A DNA stretch of 64,000 nt from UBA11346 sp038060575 (GTDB lineage: Bacteria; Planctomycetota; UBA11346), in assembly GCA_964652775.1 (NCBI GenBank), contig CAZZAM010000017.1, positions 1 to 64,000 of the forward strand. Direction: 5' to 3'. Numbering within the stretch: the first letter of the stretch is position 1; each line of letters starts with the position of its first letter. Positions 43,047 to 51,458 of the stretch are shown in pieces. The translations under genes were made by a program, and so were the position numbers. The notes beneath the pieces are model-generated. The model ran no database searches, had not been told where the DNA came from, and saw only the letters and a program-made list of their open reading frames with translations.

Positions 43047-43685
43047 TTAGAACAGACAGGCGGCGATCGCGGTGAGGATCTTGTCCACACCGATGCCGAT
43101 ACCAGAGACGCCCGAGGCGACCAAGCCGCTGACGCCAATCAAGATGCCGCAGTAGATCGCGCCGATTGCGATGTTGTTGCCGGACAGTTCGGCTTTCTCG
43201 TCGATGTCCTTGGTCAGGCGATCCATGACCTTGAAGGTCACGGTGATCGCGAAGCTGGCGACTGCGATGGCAACGGCCAAGTTGACGACACCGGAGATGA
43301 GTCCGATCAGTCCGTTGGTCAGTTCGAAGTTCACGAGGTTAGCGATCGACTTGGTCATGCTGTCAATGCCGGCACCGATAACGCGGGTGTAGCTGATCAC
43401 CGCGCCGGCCGCGAGCAGGGCGACAGCAACATTCTTCTTCTTAATCTCAGCCCAGATGTCGAGACCGCCGAGCAACCTCGATACGACTTGGAGGCCTTTG
43501 TTGATAGCGAACGCCGCAATGCCGAGACCGACGGCCAACTGAATAAGGCCGAGGATCAAGCCAAACATGGGACCCATGACCGACTTCCATGAGCAGGTCG
43601 TCTGCAGACTGGAGCCGACTTCGGCTGCAGCGGCGAAGGTCGCGCAGAAGGCAGTGATGGCGATGATGCGGGACATGCGGGACAT
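43047..43685 (-). CDS. Tandem DUF350 membrane protein
   Basis: The 212-residue protein has a signal-like N-terminus (IIAITAFCATFAAAAEVGS) followed by two DUF350 units. Unit 1 has LGLIQLAVGLGIAAF...LDIWAEIKKKNVAVALLAAG; unit 2 has GVVNLAVAIAVASFA...LSGNNIAIGAIYCGIL. There are about four transmembrane helices plus the signal. DUF350 (YjfL-like) proteins are inner-membrane proteins of unknown function. The ATG at 43685 is preceded by GGAGCACACC; an upstream frame to 43757 is discarded. Confidence 0.85.
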   Translation of the reverse strand: MSRMSRIIAITAFCATFAAAAEVGSSLQTTCSWKSVMGPMFGLILGLIQLAVGLGIAAFAINKGLQVVSRLLGGLDIWAEIKKKNVAVALLAAGAVISYTRVIGAGIDSMTKSIANLVNFELTNGLIGLISGVVNLAVAIAVASFAITVTFKVMDRLTKDIDEKAELSGNNIAIGAIYCGILIGVSGLVASGVSGIGIGVDKILTAIAACLF

Positions 43686-43763
43686 GCGGTGTGCTCCGGA
43701 TGAGGGTGGTGACAGGCGCGGCACTGTATGATGCACGGCGGATTGCCAAGTACCCATTGCCCC

Positions 43764-43795
43764 AGCTTCGAGCTACGAGCTGCGAGCTGCGAGTT
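43764..43795. repeat. AGCTTCGAGCTACGAGCTGC repeat
   Basis: A single arm of the GAGCTGC family (compare 34009-34125 and the metG copy), ending at the stop codon of the YhcH-like gene. Confidence 0.7.
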
Positions 43796-44254
43796 TTACG
43801 ACCAATCCACCTTGACGACGCACTTACGATATGCGTTCGGCACGCTGTCGATGGGGCAGAGGGGCATGTGTGCTTCGCCGGGCAAGAATACCGTGAAATG
43901 TTCAGCAGGGACCAAGACGTAATTGACGGTGGCGGTTGGCTGGACGTGGAACCACATGTCGGGGCCAGTTTGTTCGCTGACGGCCAGATCAGCGCCGGGT
44001 AGCCAGCCCATACGTTCGCCGCCGGAGATGTCGAATTGGATGTCGGCGTAGCGACGATGGCTTTCAAAGCGACGGCCAGGGATTGGTCTGGTCATGCCGG
44101 TTTCGACCGTGACGTAGATCATCTCGCCATCGATCGCGTGGCGTCCATCAGCAACCCGCGACCAGTCCTGGGCGCTCAGCCAGGCGAGGCCGGCCGTCAG
44201 GCGGGGATGGATGTTGCGGTAGGCGGCCGCGCGCGCGAGGTGGTCAAGGATCAT
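43796..44254 (-). CDS. YhcH/YjgK/YiaL-family protein
   Basis: The 152-residue cupin-fold protein has DGRHAIDGEMIYVTVETG, FESHRRYADIQFDISGGERMGW and FFLPGEAHMPL-like FTVFLPGEAHMPLCP, the family signature with metal-binding His/Glu. Relatives in sialic-acid and gluconate operons are thought to be sugar anomerases/isomerases; substrate here unknown. It is downstream of the DUF350 gene on the opposite side of a repeat. Confidence 0.87.
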   Translation of the reverse strand: MILDHLARAAAYRNIHPRLTAGLAWLSAQDWSRVADGRHAIDGEMIYVTVETGMTRPIPGRRFESHRRYADIQFDISGGERMGWLPGADLAVSEQTGPDMWFHVQPTATVNYVLVPAEHFTVFLPGEAHMPLCPIDSVPNAYRKCVVKVDWS

Positions 44255-44371
44255 GGGTGGATTGGAATGGGGTCGGCCACACACGAAAGCGCAAACCCGG
44301 GGACAACGATAGGATCACATGGAGGACCGGAGGACCGGAGCGGGCATGGAATTAGCCTAAACCGCGCGATT

Positions 44372-44502
44372 CAAGGCAACCGCTGAGGCGCAGAGGCCGC
44401 AGAGGTCGCAGAGGGGATTGGGGTTGGGAGAGGTCGGTGCTTCTGGTGCCGATCACCCGCAGGGTGACGACCCAATCTCGCTCTCCTCAGCGGTTGCCTT
44501 GG
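44372..44502. repeat. Palindromic CAAGGCAACC element upstream of mltA
   Basis: 17-bp perfect arms (CAAGGCAACCGCTGAGG at 44372-44388, matched by 44486-44502) enclose GCAGAGG units and a unique interior. The right end runs into TTTTTT, so it could terminate transcription on the plus strand. The 384-nt gap between YhcH and mltA holds no gene. Confidence 0.85.
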
Positions 44503-44638
44503 TTTTTTCAAATGCAGACGTTAGGATGAGATGGGCTTCATATGGTCGGCCACCAACCTAGTGCGACTCCGGTCCAATGGTGGAATTCTCCGACCTCCGG
44601 ACTTGTCCACCATGTCGCCAACATCATGCTGCGGCCCC

Positions 44639-45802
44639 ATGATCCGTTCCCTCGCTTGCCTTGTTCTACTCTTGCTCGCTGCTGGCGGTTGTGCCAATCG
44701 CCAACCCAGCGCACCCAAAGTGTACACCAAACCACTCGCGGTCGGCGAGTCGGCGCTGGTCGAAGTTGGGATCGATACGTTACCCAAGTTCCGCATGACG
44801 CCGAGCGAGCGCAATGCCTTCAAGCAAGGGATCGAATACAGCCTCGCGTATTTGGCGAAGCCCACGTCAGCCAAGGCCTTTCTGCCGGCGATGGGGGTGA
44901 CGCATGAGCAAGTCGTGCGCTCACTGGAAGAGCTGCGTAAACTGATCGCTACCGCAAACGACGATGAGCTGGATCGGGCAATCCGCTCGCGATTTAGGGC
45001 CCTGATGTCAGTCGGCTGCGATAACGAGGGGACGGTCTTATTCACCGGATATTACACGCCGGTTTTGGCTGCCTCCTACACCAAGGACGGCCCGTACCAG
45101 TATCCGATCTACAAATGTCCACCGCAACTGAAGGATGGCGGCACGCACGAAAAGGCGCATTGGCAACGTCGTGATGGTACGCTGATGGAGTGTCCTGATG
45201 CCGCTGAGCTTGCAGCAGGAGGTTATCTGAAAGGGCACGAATTGGCCTACCTCACCGATCCCTGGGAGGTTTATGCGGTGCGCGTTAATGGCTCAGCCAA
45301 GTTGCGCCTGCCCGATGGAAAAGAGGTCATCGTCGGAAACGCCGGCACCAATGGCCATGACTACAAGTCGATCGGCTTGGCGCTGATCAAGGACGGAAAA
45401 TTCACCAAAGACCAACTGACATTCTTTTCGCTGCGCCAGTACTTCCACGATCATCCCGACGAACTGCAACACTACGCCGCAACCAATCCACGGTTCGCAT
45501 TTTTCAAAATCGTCAGCCGTGGCCCGAATGGGAAGCTGGACCAACCGGTCACTGCAGATGTGTCCATCGCGGTCAACAAGCACATATTCCCACCGGGCAG
45601 TCCGGTTATTGTACAGACGATGGTCCGCGATGGCGTCCGCGTGCAGCCCTACTGCGCTCTGCGTCTCGATCAGGATGACGGCGGGGCGATGCGCGCCCCC
45701 GGTCGCGCCGATCTCTACATGGGTGTCGGCGATGCGGCCGAACAACGCGCCGGAGTTCAGGCCTACGAGGGTCGCATGTGGTACCTCGTACTCAAGAATT
45801 GA
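44639..45802 (+). CDS. mltA: MltA-type membrane-bound lytic transglycosylase
   Basis: The 387-residue lipoprotein has a signal peptide and lipobox (MIRSLACLVLLLLAAGGC). The MltA domain includes GTVLFTGYYTPVLAAS and WEVYAVRVNGSAKLRLPDG. It ends in the 3D domain with the three-Asp motif (GGAMRAPGRADLYMGVGDAA). It cleaves peptidoglycan with 1,6-anhydro product formation. I start at the signal-peptide Met; 36 upstream codons are unlikely. The queE gene follows after 10 nt. Confidence 0.9.
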   Translation: MIRSLACLVLLLLAAGGCANRQPSAPKVYTKPLAVGESALVEVGIDTLPKFRMTPSERNAFKQGIEYSLAYLAKPTSAKAFLPAMGVTHEQVVRSLEELRKLIATANDDELDRAIRSRFRALMSVGCDNEGTVLFTGYYTPVLAASYTKDGPYQYPIYKCPPQLKDGGTHEKAHWQRRDGTLMECPDAAELAAGGYLKGHELAYLTDPWEVYAVRVNGSAKLRLPDGKEVIVGNAGTNGHDYKSIGLALIKDGKFTKDQLTFFSLRQYFHDHPDELQHYAATNPRFAFFKIVSRGPNGKLDQPVTADVSIAVNKHIFPPGSPVIVQTMVRDGVRVQPYCALRLDQDDGGAMRAPGRADLYMGVGDAAEQRAGVQAYEGRMWYLVLKN

Positions 45803-45812
45803 ATACGCGGTT

Positions 45813-46463
45813 GTGAAAACGTACGTCGTTAAAGAGGTCTTCGGTCCGACGCTGCAAGGCGAAGGACTCCACGTTGGCATGGCGTGCATGTTCGTTCGCC
45901 TTGCAGGTTGTAACGCCTGGGACGGTCGGCCGGAAACCCGCGCTGCGTCGGCCTGCCCGTATTGCGACACGGATTTTCGCGGCGGCAACAGCATGGACGT
46001 CGATGCGATCGTGGCGGCGCTGCATTCACGATCCACGAACCACAAACCACGAACCGTGAACATCGGCTGCGTTCTCTCTGGCGGCGAACCACTGCTACAA
46101 GCAGACGCAGCATTGCTGGAGGCGTTGGGTCGTTCCTTCGCTTGGGTCGATGTTGAAACCAATGGCACGCGTTCCTGTCCAGCGCATCCAGCCAACGTGT
46201 TCATCAGTTGCAGTCCGAAGCAGGTGGCTGGCGAGCCGATCGTTCTTGTGCCGGATTGGTGGAAGGTGTTGATCCCGGATCAAGAAGCATTCCTTGAGCG
46301 AGCGCTCAGTTCTGGCAAGCCGGTGTTCGTCCAGCCGACGTGTCCGGATGCCGGACCAGTTGGACCGATGTACGCCGCGAATCTACAACGCTGCGTGCAG
46401 CTCTGTGTCGAACGCGGTTGCCGCATGAGTCTGCAACTACACAAGTATCTCGGATTACCGTGA
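45813..46463 (+). CDS. queE: 7-Carboxy-7-deazaguanine synthase (QueE)
   Basis: The 216-residue radical SAM protein begins VKTYVVKEVFGPTLQGEG at a GTG. The cluster motif CX14CX2C (Cys in RLAGCNAWDG and in ACPYCDTDF) is typical of one QueE group. LSGGEPLL and the Lys-containing SPKQ (FISCSPKQV) follow. It makes the 7-deazaguanine core of queuosine. In the segment between the cluster loop and LSGGEPLL the protein has a His/Arg/Asn insertion, HSRSTNHKPRTVN, encoded by a CACGAACCACAAACC-type repeat. Confidence 0.92.
   Translation: MKTYVVKEVFGPTLQGEGLHVGMACMFVRLAGCNAWDGRPETRAASACPYCDTDFRGGNSMDVDAIVAALHSRSTNHKPRTVNIGCVLSGGEPLLQADAALLEALGRSFAWVDVETNGTRSCPAHPANVFISCSPKQVAGEPIVLVPDWWKVLIPDQEAFLERALSSGKPVFVQPTCPDAGPVGPMYAANLQRCVQLCVERGCRMSLQLHKYLGLP
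46027..46060. repeat. CACGAACCAC tandem repeat inside queE
   Basis: CACGATCCACGAACCACAAACCACGAACCGTG has four CCACGAACC-like units and forms a small hairpin between its ends (CACG/CGTG). It lies wholly in the queE reading frame and keeps the frame. Confidence 0.65.
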
Positions 46464-46853
46464 TTTGCTGTGGGGTGGCCCCCACTCCCAATGGCATTGC
46501 GATAAGGCCGGGATGTCGCTTGTGTCATACCTCGTCTATGAGGTTCTTCACGTCTCATCCTGAGGACTTCTTCAAGGCAACCACAGGGACACGGGGAACC
46601 AAGACTGGGGCACACGGGGAAAAGGCAGAAAAGCACATCCTGCATGTCCCCTGTGATCCCCCGTGCCCCTGTGGTTGCCTTGCGCTTTTCCCTCGGTGGA
46701 TCTTAACGCAACGCCATTGCCCCCACTCCCCCCGGGCTTTGTTGGTGTTCGATGTCGCGTCGCTACGCTAGCGACATCGTGGCGCATGGGCTTTGCCCAT
46801 TTTATGCGCCACCACACCTTCCGGCGCCCGCGTCACCCTGGGACACATGAAAT
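46464..46853. other. Repeat-rich gap between queE and the kinase gene
   Basis: No gene seen. It contains a CAAGGCAACC element (listed separately) and hairpins CGATGTCGC..GCGACATCG (46749-46779) and TGGCGCATGGGC..GCCCATTTTATGCGCCA (46781-46812). The downstream gene is on the minus strand, so both genes end here. Confidence 0.6.
46573..46682. repeat. Palindromic CAAGGCAACC element, CACAGGG-arm variant
   Basis: CAAGGCAACCACAGGG (46573-46588) is matched perfectly by CCCTGTGGTTGCCTTG (46667-46682). The interior includes ACACGGGG and is otherwise unique. Confidence 0.85.
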
Positions 46854-47957
46854 TCAGCGCGTGAAATACCAGATCGCTGCGGCGATGGCGATGATCGTTA
46901 CACCGACCATCACCAGCACGAGCGGGCTGCCTGATCTCTTGGTGGTGCGGGTGGCGCTGGCCACCTTGCGCGGCTTCGTACTCACGGGCTTATCAAGCGT
47001 GTCGATTTCGCTGATCAATGCGCTGCCATCTTGCGGACGTTTGGTCGGATCCTTGTCCATCATGCGGCCAATCAGCGTCACCACGGAGGCGGGCAGATCG
47101 GGAACGAACTGAACCAGCGGCGTCGCGGTTTCGCGCAGCACTTTAGTCATGACCTCGGTGCCGTTTTTGCCTTCGAACGGTAATCTGCCGGACACGATCT
47201 GATAAAATGATGCGCCCAGGGCGTAGATATCGGCGGTGCGACCAGCTTCGCGGGCATTGCGGATCTGCTCGGGCGGCATGTAAGCGGGCGAGCCCAGCGC
47301 CATGCCCTGCATGGTCAGGCCAGCGGCGTCGCCGGTGTCGATCTGCTTGGCCAATCCAAGATCAGCGAGTTTGGCCACGCCATCTTTGCCGACGAGAATA
47401 TTTGCCGGCTTGATGTCGCGGTGAATGATGTCCTTGCCGTGGACGTACTCGAGCGCTTGGGCGACTTGCTTCACGTAGCCGGCGGCGGTTTTCCAATCCA
47501 ATTTGCCGGCGTCTTCGGCCAAACCGGCCAGCGTGTCGCCATCAACGAACTCCATAACCAAGTAGTGCACTCCGCGATCCATGCCGCAGTCATAGACTGC
47601 GACGACGTTGGGATGCTGGATCGCAGCTGAGAGTTTTGCTTCGCGCTGAAAACGGGCCACGACTTCGGGCTGCGAGGCGGCGCGACTCGACAGCATCTTC
47701 AAGGCGATGCGTCGACCGACTGACTTCTGCTCGGCTTCGTACACGACGCCGAGGGCTCCGGCACCGAGGCGACGGACCAGTTTACAGCCGCCGACTTCCT
47801 TGCCGACCAGCTTGTCCTCGGTTGGCTTCGCGGTGGCGGCGATGAGGATCTGCCGTTGGCAGGTCGGGCAGTTGACTTGCTTGCCGACCAGCTTGGCCGC
47901 GACGCGAAACTCATGCTGGCAATACTTGCAGGAACTGAGGAAGAACTCGTCGGGCAT
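46854..47957 (-). CDS. Hanks-type Ser/Thr protein kinase with N-terminal zinc ribbon
   Basis: The 367-residue protein begins with a zinc ribbon (CKYCQHEF ... CPTCQRQIL, residues 10-38). The kinase domain follows with the Gly-rich loop RRLGAGALGVVYEAE, the Lys of ALKML, catalytic loop IIHRDIKPANIL, a DLG in place of DFG (LADLGLAK), and YMPPEQ in the APE position. It ends with one transmembrane helix near residue 345-363. This zinc ribbon-kinase-TM layout is frequent in Planctomycetota. Regulatory target unknown. Confidence 0.92.
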   Translation of the reverse strand: MPDEFFLSSCKYCQHEFRVAAKLVGKQVNCPTCQRQILIAATAKPTEDKLVGKEVGGCKLVRRLGAGALGVVYEAEQKSVGRRIALKMLSSRAASQPEVVARFQREAKLSAAIQHPNVVAVYDCGMDRGVHYLVMEFVDGDTLAGLAEDAGKLDWKTAAGYVKQVAQALEYVHGKDIIHRDIKPANILVGKDGVAKLADLGLAKQIDTGDAAGLTMQGMALGSPAYMPPEQIRNAREAGRTADIYALGASFYQIVSGRLPFEGKNGTEVMTKVLRETATPLVQFVPDLPASVVTLIGRMMDKDPTKRPQDGSALISEIDTLDKPVSTKPRKVASATRTTKRSGSPLVLVMVGVTIIAIAAAIWYFTR

Positions 47958-48014
47958 GGCGCGACATCCTGTGGGGGCTTTGCGCCAATGCCACAGGGAC
48001 GTGGGTGGGGGGAA

Positions 48015-48110
48015 TTGAATGTAGAATGCTCGAATGTTCGAATGCTCGAATGAACATAAAATACGTTAAAATTCGACATTCGAGCATTCTGCATTCGAGC
48101 ATTCGACATT
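48015..48110. repeat. Inverted GAATGCTCGAATG repeat upstream of the sigma operon
   Basis: AATGCTCGAATGTTCGAATGCTCG (24 nt; left) and CGACATTCGAGCATTC..GCATTCGAGCATTCG (right) are complementary with ~30 nt between. Same family as 41418-41602. It separates the divergent kinase and secreted-protein genes. Confidence 0.8.
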
Positions 48111-48182
48111 ACGAAGGTCTTTCCCATCTGAACTTGTCGGTAACGATGGCTGTGACCCTGCGTACAAAGGGCGGAGATCATT

Positions 48183-49085
48183 ATGACCAGAGCCATCCTT
48201 ACTCTCGCCCTCTGCCTGTGCGCCACCATCGGTGGCTCGGCCGAACGCCTGCCCGCTGACTGCCGCTGGGCGATTCAGCTCGATGTGCAGAAGGCGCTCG
48301 CATCACAGCTTAGTGCCGTCCTCAACATCAAATCCCAGCTTAAGCAGGCGGACGCGGCCAAGTTACGCATGCTTGAGGCGCTTACCGGTTTTGATCCGTG
48401 GCGCGACCTGCGTACGGTCACGATCTGCGGTGTGGATGCCGGTGGTGACTCGGGTGCCATCCTACTGCGCGGGACTTTCCATGCCGACAAGTTGGTGACC
48501 TTGGCGCAGGCCGCCGAGGGCTACGCTGCGGTGGCTGCCGGAGCGCGAACGATTCACACCTGGAAGCAAGGCGACAAACCCGCCGCGGCCTGTCTTGTGC
48601 AACCGGATCTGCTGGTCATCGCAAAATCCAGCGAACGGATTCTCGCGGTGATTGTGGCGGTTGATGCCAGCGAACCACCGCGCGCAGGCGTGATATTGCC
48701 AACGACGAGCAAAGGAATTTTGTTGGCTGCAGGAGCCGCTGACCAACTCGGGTCACTCATTCCCGATGGTCCGCAGGCGGAGTTGATGCGCAGTACGCAC
48801 GGTATGTCGGCAACCCTCAGCGAAACAGGTAGTGCGCTGGTGTTCGAAGCCAATGCGGTGGCTGCTGACGACGCACAGGCGCAACAACTGGTGGATGCCG
48901 GACGTGGTCTGATCGCGCTGAGCCAGCTCACCAAGATGGATGGCGTTGATCCAGCCTTGGTTGCGGCGCTGCGTGGAGCGCGGCTTGAGCGCGCCAACAG
49001 CGCCCTGACCCTGCGCTTGTCCCTGCCGATCGCTGACATCCAACGCTTAGTTGCGCAGCAGCAGAAGGCGTTGTTGGAGCGGTAA
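48183..49085 (+). CDS. Secreted protein of unknown function, first gene of an ECF-sigma operon
   Basis: The 300-residue protein has a signal peptide (ILTLALCLCATIGGSAE) and no transmembrane helix. It contains LPADCRWAIQLDVQKALAS, a conserved start among Planctomycetota-type secreted proteins (DUF3352-like appearance), and VTICGVDAGGDSGAILLRGTF. No catalytic motif. Its TAA overlaps the sigma-factor ATG (TAATG), so the three genes are coupled. It might sense or bind an envelope ligand for the sigma system, which is inference. Confidence 0.75.
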   Translation: MTRAILTLALCLCATIGGSAERLPADCRWAIQLDVQKALASQLSAVLNIKSQLKQADAAKLRMLEALTGFDPWRDLRTVTICGVDAGGDSGAILLRGTFHADKLVTLAQAAEGYAAVAAGARTIHTWKQGDKPAAACLVQPDLLVIAKSSERILAVIVAVDASEPPRAGVILPTTSKGILLAAGAADQLGSLIPDGPQAELMRSTHGMSATLSETGSALVFEANAVAADDAQAQQLVDAGRGLIALSQLTKMDGVDPALVAALRGARLERANSALTLRLSLPIADIQRLVAQQQKALLER

Positions 49086-49627
49086 TGAACCAGGCCGATG
49101 CCATCCTTGCCCGCCGCGCCGCCTCTGGCGACGCGGCGGCGTTTGATCAGCTGGTCGAACGCCACGTCCCGCGTTTGCATCGCTGGCTCGTCGTTTCCGG
49201 AACGACGAATCACGATGCCGATGACGTGGTGCAGGATGCTTGTCTGCGTGCCTGGCGCGCGATTTCCACATATGATCCGCGTTGGGCTTTCACCACCTGG
49301 ATATTCACCATCGCGCATCGCATCCGCCTCGATCTGGTGGCCCGTCGTCGCGAGCATGTCGTGTTGACCATGGACCGAGCTCAGCCGGAACAGTCGGATC
49401 CGTTGCCCAGCGACGGCATTTGGGCGCGCGCGCGCGAGTTGCTGTCCGACGATGAGTATCGCGCCCTGTGGTTGCGCTACGCCGAGGATATGGAACCCAC
49501 TGAGATTGCCCGGGTACTTGGCAGTAATGCCATCGTCATCCGCGTTCGTTTGCACCGCGCTCGTCGGCGGTTGGAGCGTGCGCTACGTCCAGACTCCAGC
49601 ACCACTCTGTCGGAGGTCATGCTATGA
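49085..49627 (+). CDS. ECF-type RNA polymerase sigma-70 factor
   Basis: The 180-residue protein has sigma region 2 (FDQLVERHVPRLHRWLV, DADDVVQDACLRAWRAI, FTTWIFTIAHRIRLDL) and region 4 (LLSDDEYRALWLRYAEDMEPTEIARVLG...HRARRRLERAL). It overlaps the upstream gene by 1 nt and the downstream membrane-protein gene by 4 nt. It may autoregulate the operon. Confidence 0.92.
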   Translation: MNQADAILARRAASGDAAAFDQLVERHVPRLHRWLVVSGTTNHDADDVVQDACLRAWRAISTYDPRWAFTTWIFTIAHRIRLDLVARRREHVVLTMDRAQPEQSDPLPSDGIWARARELLSDDEYRALWLRYAEDMEPTEIARVLGSNAIVIRVRLHRARRRLERALRPDSSTTLSEVML

Positions 49628-50082
49628 ACGATACCATCGAACATCGTTTACGCAGCGAAGCGCGCGTCCTGCCGACTAACTCACAACTGGCATTGCGCGA
49701 GCGCATCGCTGCGGCATTGGCAGCAGAACCAGACCGCTCTGGCTCCACACCGCGACCGATCATGTTCCCGCATCCTGCGCGCGGACCATGGTTAGCAGCG
49801 GCGGCGGCAATCGCCGCCAGCGTGGCGATCGTCTACATGTCCACGCCAAGTCAGATGGTGGCAACGCGCGGACCTACGATGGCCGATCTAGCCCAGGTCC
49901 CTCAGCGCGTGGTTGCGATGGTCCCCGAGATCCCTGCGCCTACGCCGCAAGTAATGCCGTCGTTTACCGCCGCAGATTTTGCTGTGCTGGATCCCATTGC
50001 ACCGGCGCGTCATGAGGTTGCAGCTATCCGCGCCGACCTCCGCGCGGCCGTTGGCGTCATCCGCCAAGCGGTTCCATTTTAG
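49624..50082 (+). CDS. Single-pass membrane protein, probable anti-sigma factor
   Basis: The 152-residue protein has a soluble N-terminal helix region (HRLRSEARVLPTNSQLALRERIAAAL), one transmembrane helix (WLAAAAAIAASVAIVYM) and a Pro-rich outside part. The layout is that of ECF anti-sigma factors but no zinc (HxxxCxxC) motif is present. It overlaps the sigma gene by 4 nt. Its 3' end overlaps the convergent sulfotransferase gene by 26 nt. Confidence 0.72.
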   Translation: MNDTIEHRLRSEARVLPTNSQLALRERIAAALAAEPDRSGSTPRPIMFPHPARGPWLAAAAAIAASVAIVYMSTPSQMVATRGPTMADLAQVPQRVVAMVPEIPAPTPQVMPSFTAADFAVLDPIAPARHEVAAIRADLRAAVGVIRQAVPF

Positions 50083-51457
50083 AATTCTGCCAACGCGCGC
50101 GCAGCTCGACTGCTCGCGTATGAGCTGGATCTTCGACCTGAGCAACCGCAAGTTCAGCCAGTGCGGCATCGCGTTGTCCGAGGTGTTCAAGTAGTTCTGC
50201 CCGGCGGCAACGCAGACGCCCACGCCGACGTTCTGGTGCTGCGGCAATGGCGCGAGCAAATAACTCCAAAGCGATCGGGTGGTCATGACCATGCCACGCC
50301 CATTCGGCGGCGGTTGCTAAAGGTTGATGCGGATACACCGCTTGATCGGCCAGAGCAACCAACATGCGTTGCGCGTCCTGGCGTTTGCCAGAGGCATACA
50401 GCGCGTGGGCTAGTAGGCTGCGCGATTCCCAGTAGGGGGTCGCGACAGCGCACGCACGTTCCAGCGCTGGCACCGCCTCATGGGCGCGTCCATCGGCAAT
50501 CAGCGCCTTACCGAGCAACAGCCCCGCCAGCGCCGGATCAAGGGACGGCACCGACGCAACCAGTTCAATCACAGCATGTGGAGCATTCGCGCGCAGTAAT
50601 TCGGCGGTGGCCGGGACGAGGACGGCAGCAGGATCAGTGCTGGTGGCAAGTGCTGAACGTGCCGCTGCAACGGCTCCAACGATGTTCCGTGCCGCACAGC
50701 ACGCCGCGAGGGTATCGAGGTCGTTCCAGGGAAACCTGGGAACGCCAGGCTCCAGCCTGGCTCGATGTATTGGTCCACAGTTCGCCAATAATGCACGATG
50801 CAGCGAATCTGCCTCGGAGTGTAGCTGACCATCCGCAGCGGCATCGCCGTCATGATGCACTTGCGAACGATCGAAATGCGCGGCCATGGCCTGCGGATCA
50901 AGATCGGGCCACTGTCGTGATACCACGGTCTGGACCGCACGAATGAAGTCGGTCGGCTCGCTGTCGAAATCGACGAGTGGGGTTCCTTGTTCAGCGGCGC
51001 GCAGCAGCGGCCGGGCATGCTCGATCCAGATATGCAAGCCTTCGCCAAGCGGCATGCGGCGCCATGCCGCCAGCGAGCGCGCGACCGCAAGTGGATGACG
51101 GACAACGCCGATCGTCTGCGGTGCTGGCGTGGCCGCGGTCCAGAAATCAAGACACAACAACATGCGTGGATCTTTAATCAGCACGCGTTGTTGGGTTGGT
51201 GCAGCCAGTAAGCAATCACGTTCAGCGGCGTGGGTTTCATTCCACTGCAACGTGGTTGGTGCCTGCAGCCAGGAACCACCAGATGCTGCGAGCACGGCTT
51301 CCGATAGGCGGATCGCTGCCGTTGATTCGAAGTGTCCGCGTGCGTTGTCCCAGTTGCGCACCATCGGTCCAGGCACGCATGCGCCTGCAGCAGCCAACAT
51401 GCCGGCGAGGCAACTGGTTCCGCTGCGCGGGGAGCCGAGGACGAGGATTGGAGTCAT
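50057..51457 (-). CDS. Sulfotransferase-like protein with C-terminal TPR-like repeats
   Basis: The 466-residue protein has the PAPS-binding P-loop ILVLGSPRSGTSCLAGML at the start and VLIKDPRML, VRHPLAVARSLAAW (3'-phosphate binding). After a linker, helical TPR-like repeats follow from about 270 to 460. It probably sulfates a polysaccharide or protein; the repeats may bind the acceptor. The residues RARLEPGVPRFPW are encoded by a GGGAACGCCAGGCTCCAGCC-type palindrome. Its end overlaps the membrane protein gene on the other strand. Confidence 0.8.
   Translation of the reverse strand: MTPILVLGSPRSGTSCLAGMLAAAGACVPGPMVRNWDNARGHFESTAAIRLSEAVLAASGGSWLQAPTTLQWNETHAAERDCLLAAPTQQRVLIKDPRMLLCLDFWTAATPAPQTIGVVRHPLAVARSLAAWRRMPLGEGLHIWIEHARPLLRAAEQGTPLVDFDSEPTDFIRAVQTVVSRQWPDLDPQAMAAHFDRSQVHHDGDAAADGQLHSEADSLHRALLANCGPIHRARLEPGVPRFPWNDLDTLAACCAARNIVGAVAAARSALATSTDPAAVLVPATAELLRANAPHAVIELVASVPSLDPALAGLLLGKALIADGRAHEAVPALERACAVATPYWESRSLLAHALYASGKRQDAQRMLVALADQAVYPHQPLATAAEWAWHGHDHPIALELFARAIAAAPERRRGRLRCRRAELLEHLGQRDAALAELAVAQVEDPAHTRAVELRARWQNSKMEPLGG
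50735..50763. repeat. CCTGGGAACGCCAGGCTCCAGCC-type palindrome inside the sulfotransferase gene
   Basis: GCCAGGCTCCAGCCTGGC is a hairpin; the same unit with GGGAAC in front occurs at 1817-1845 and 51459-51536 between genes. Here it is in frame. Confidence 0.75.
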
Positions 51458-51458
51458 G

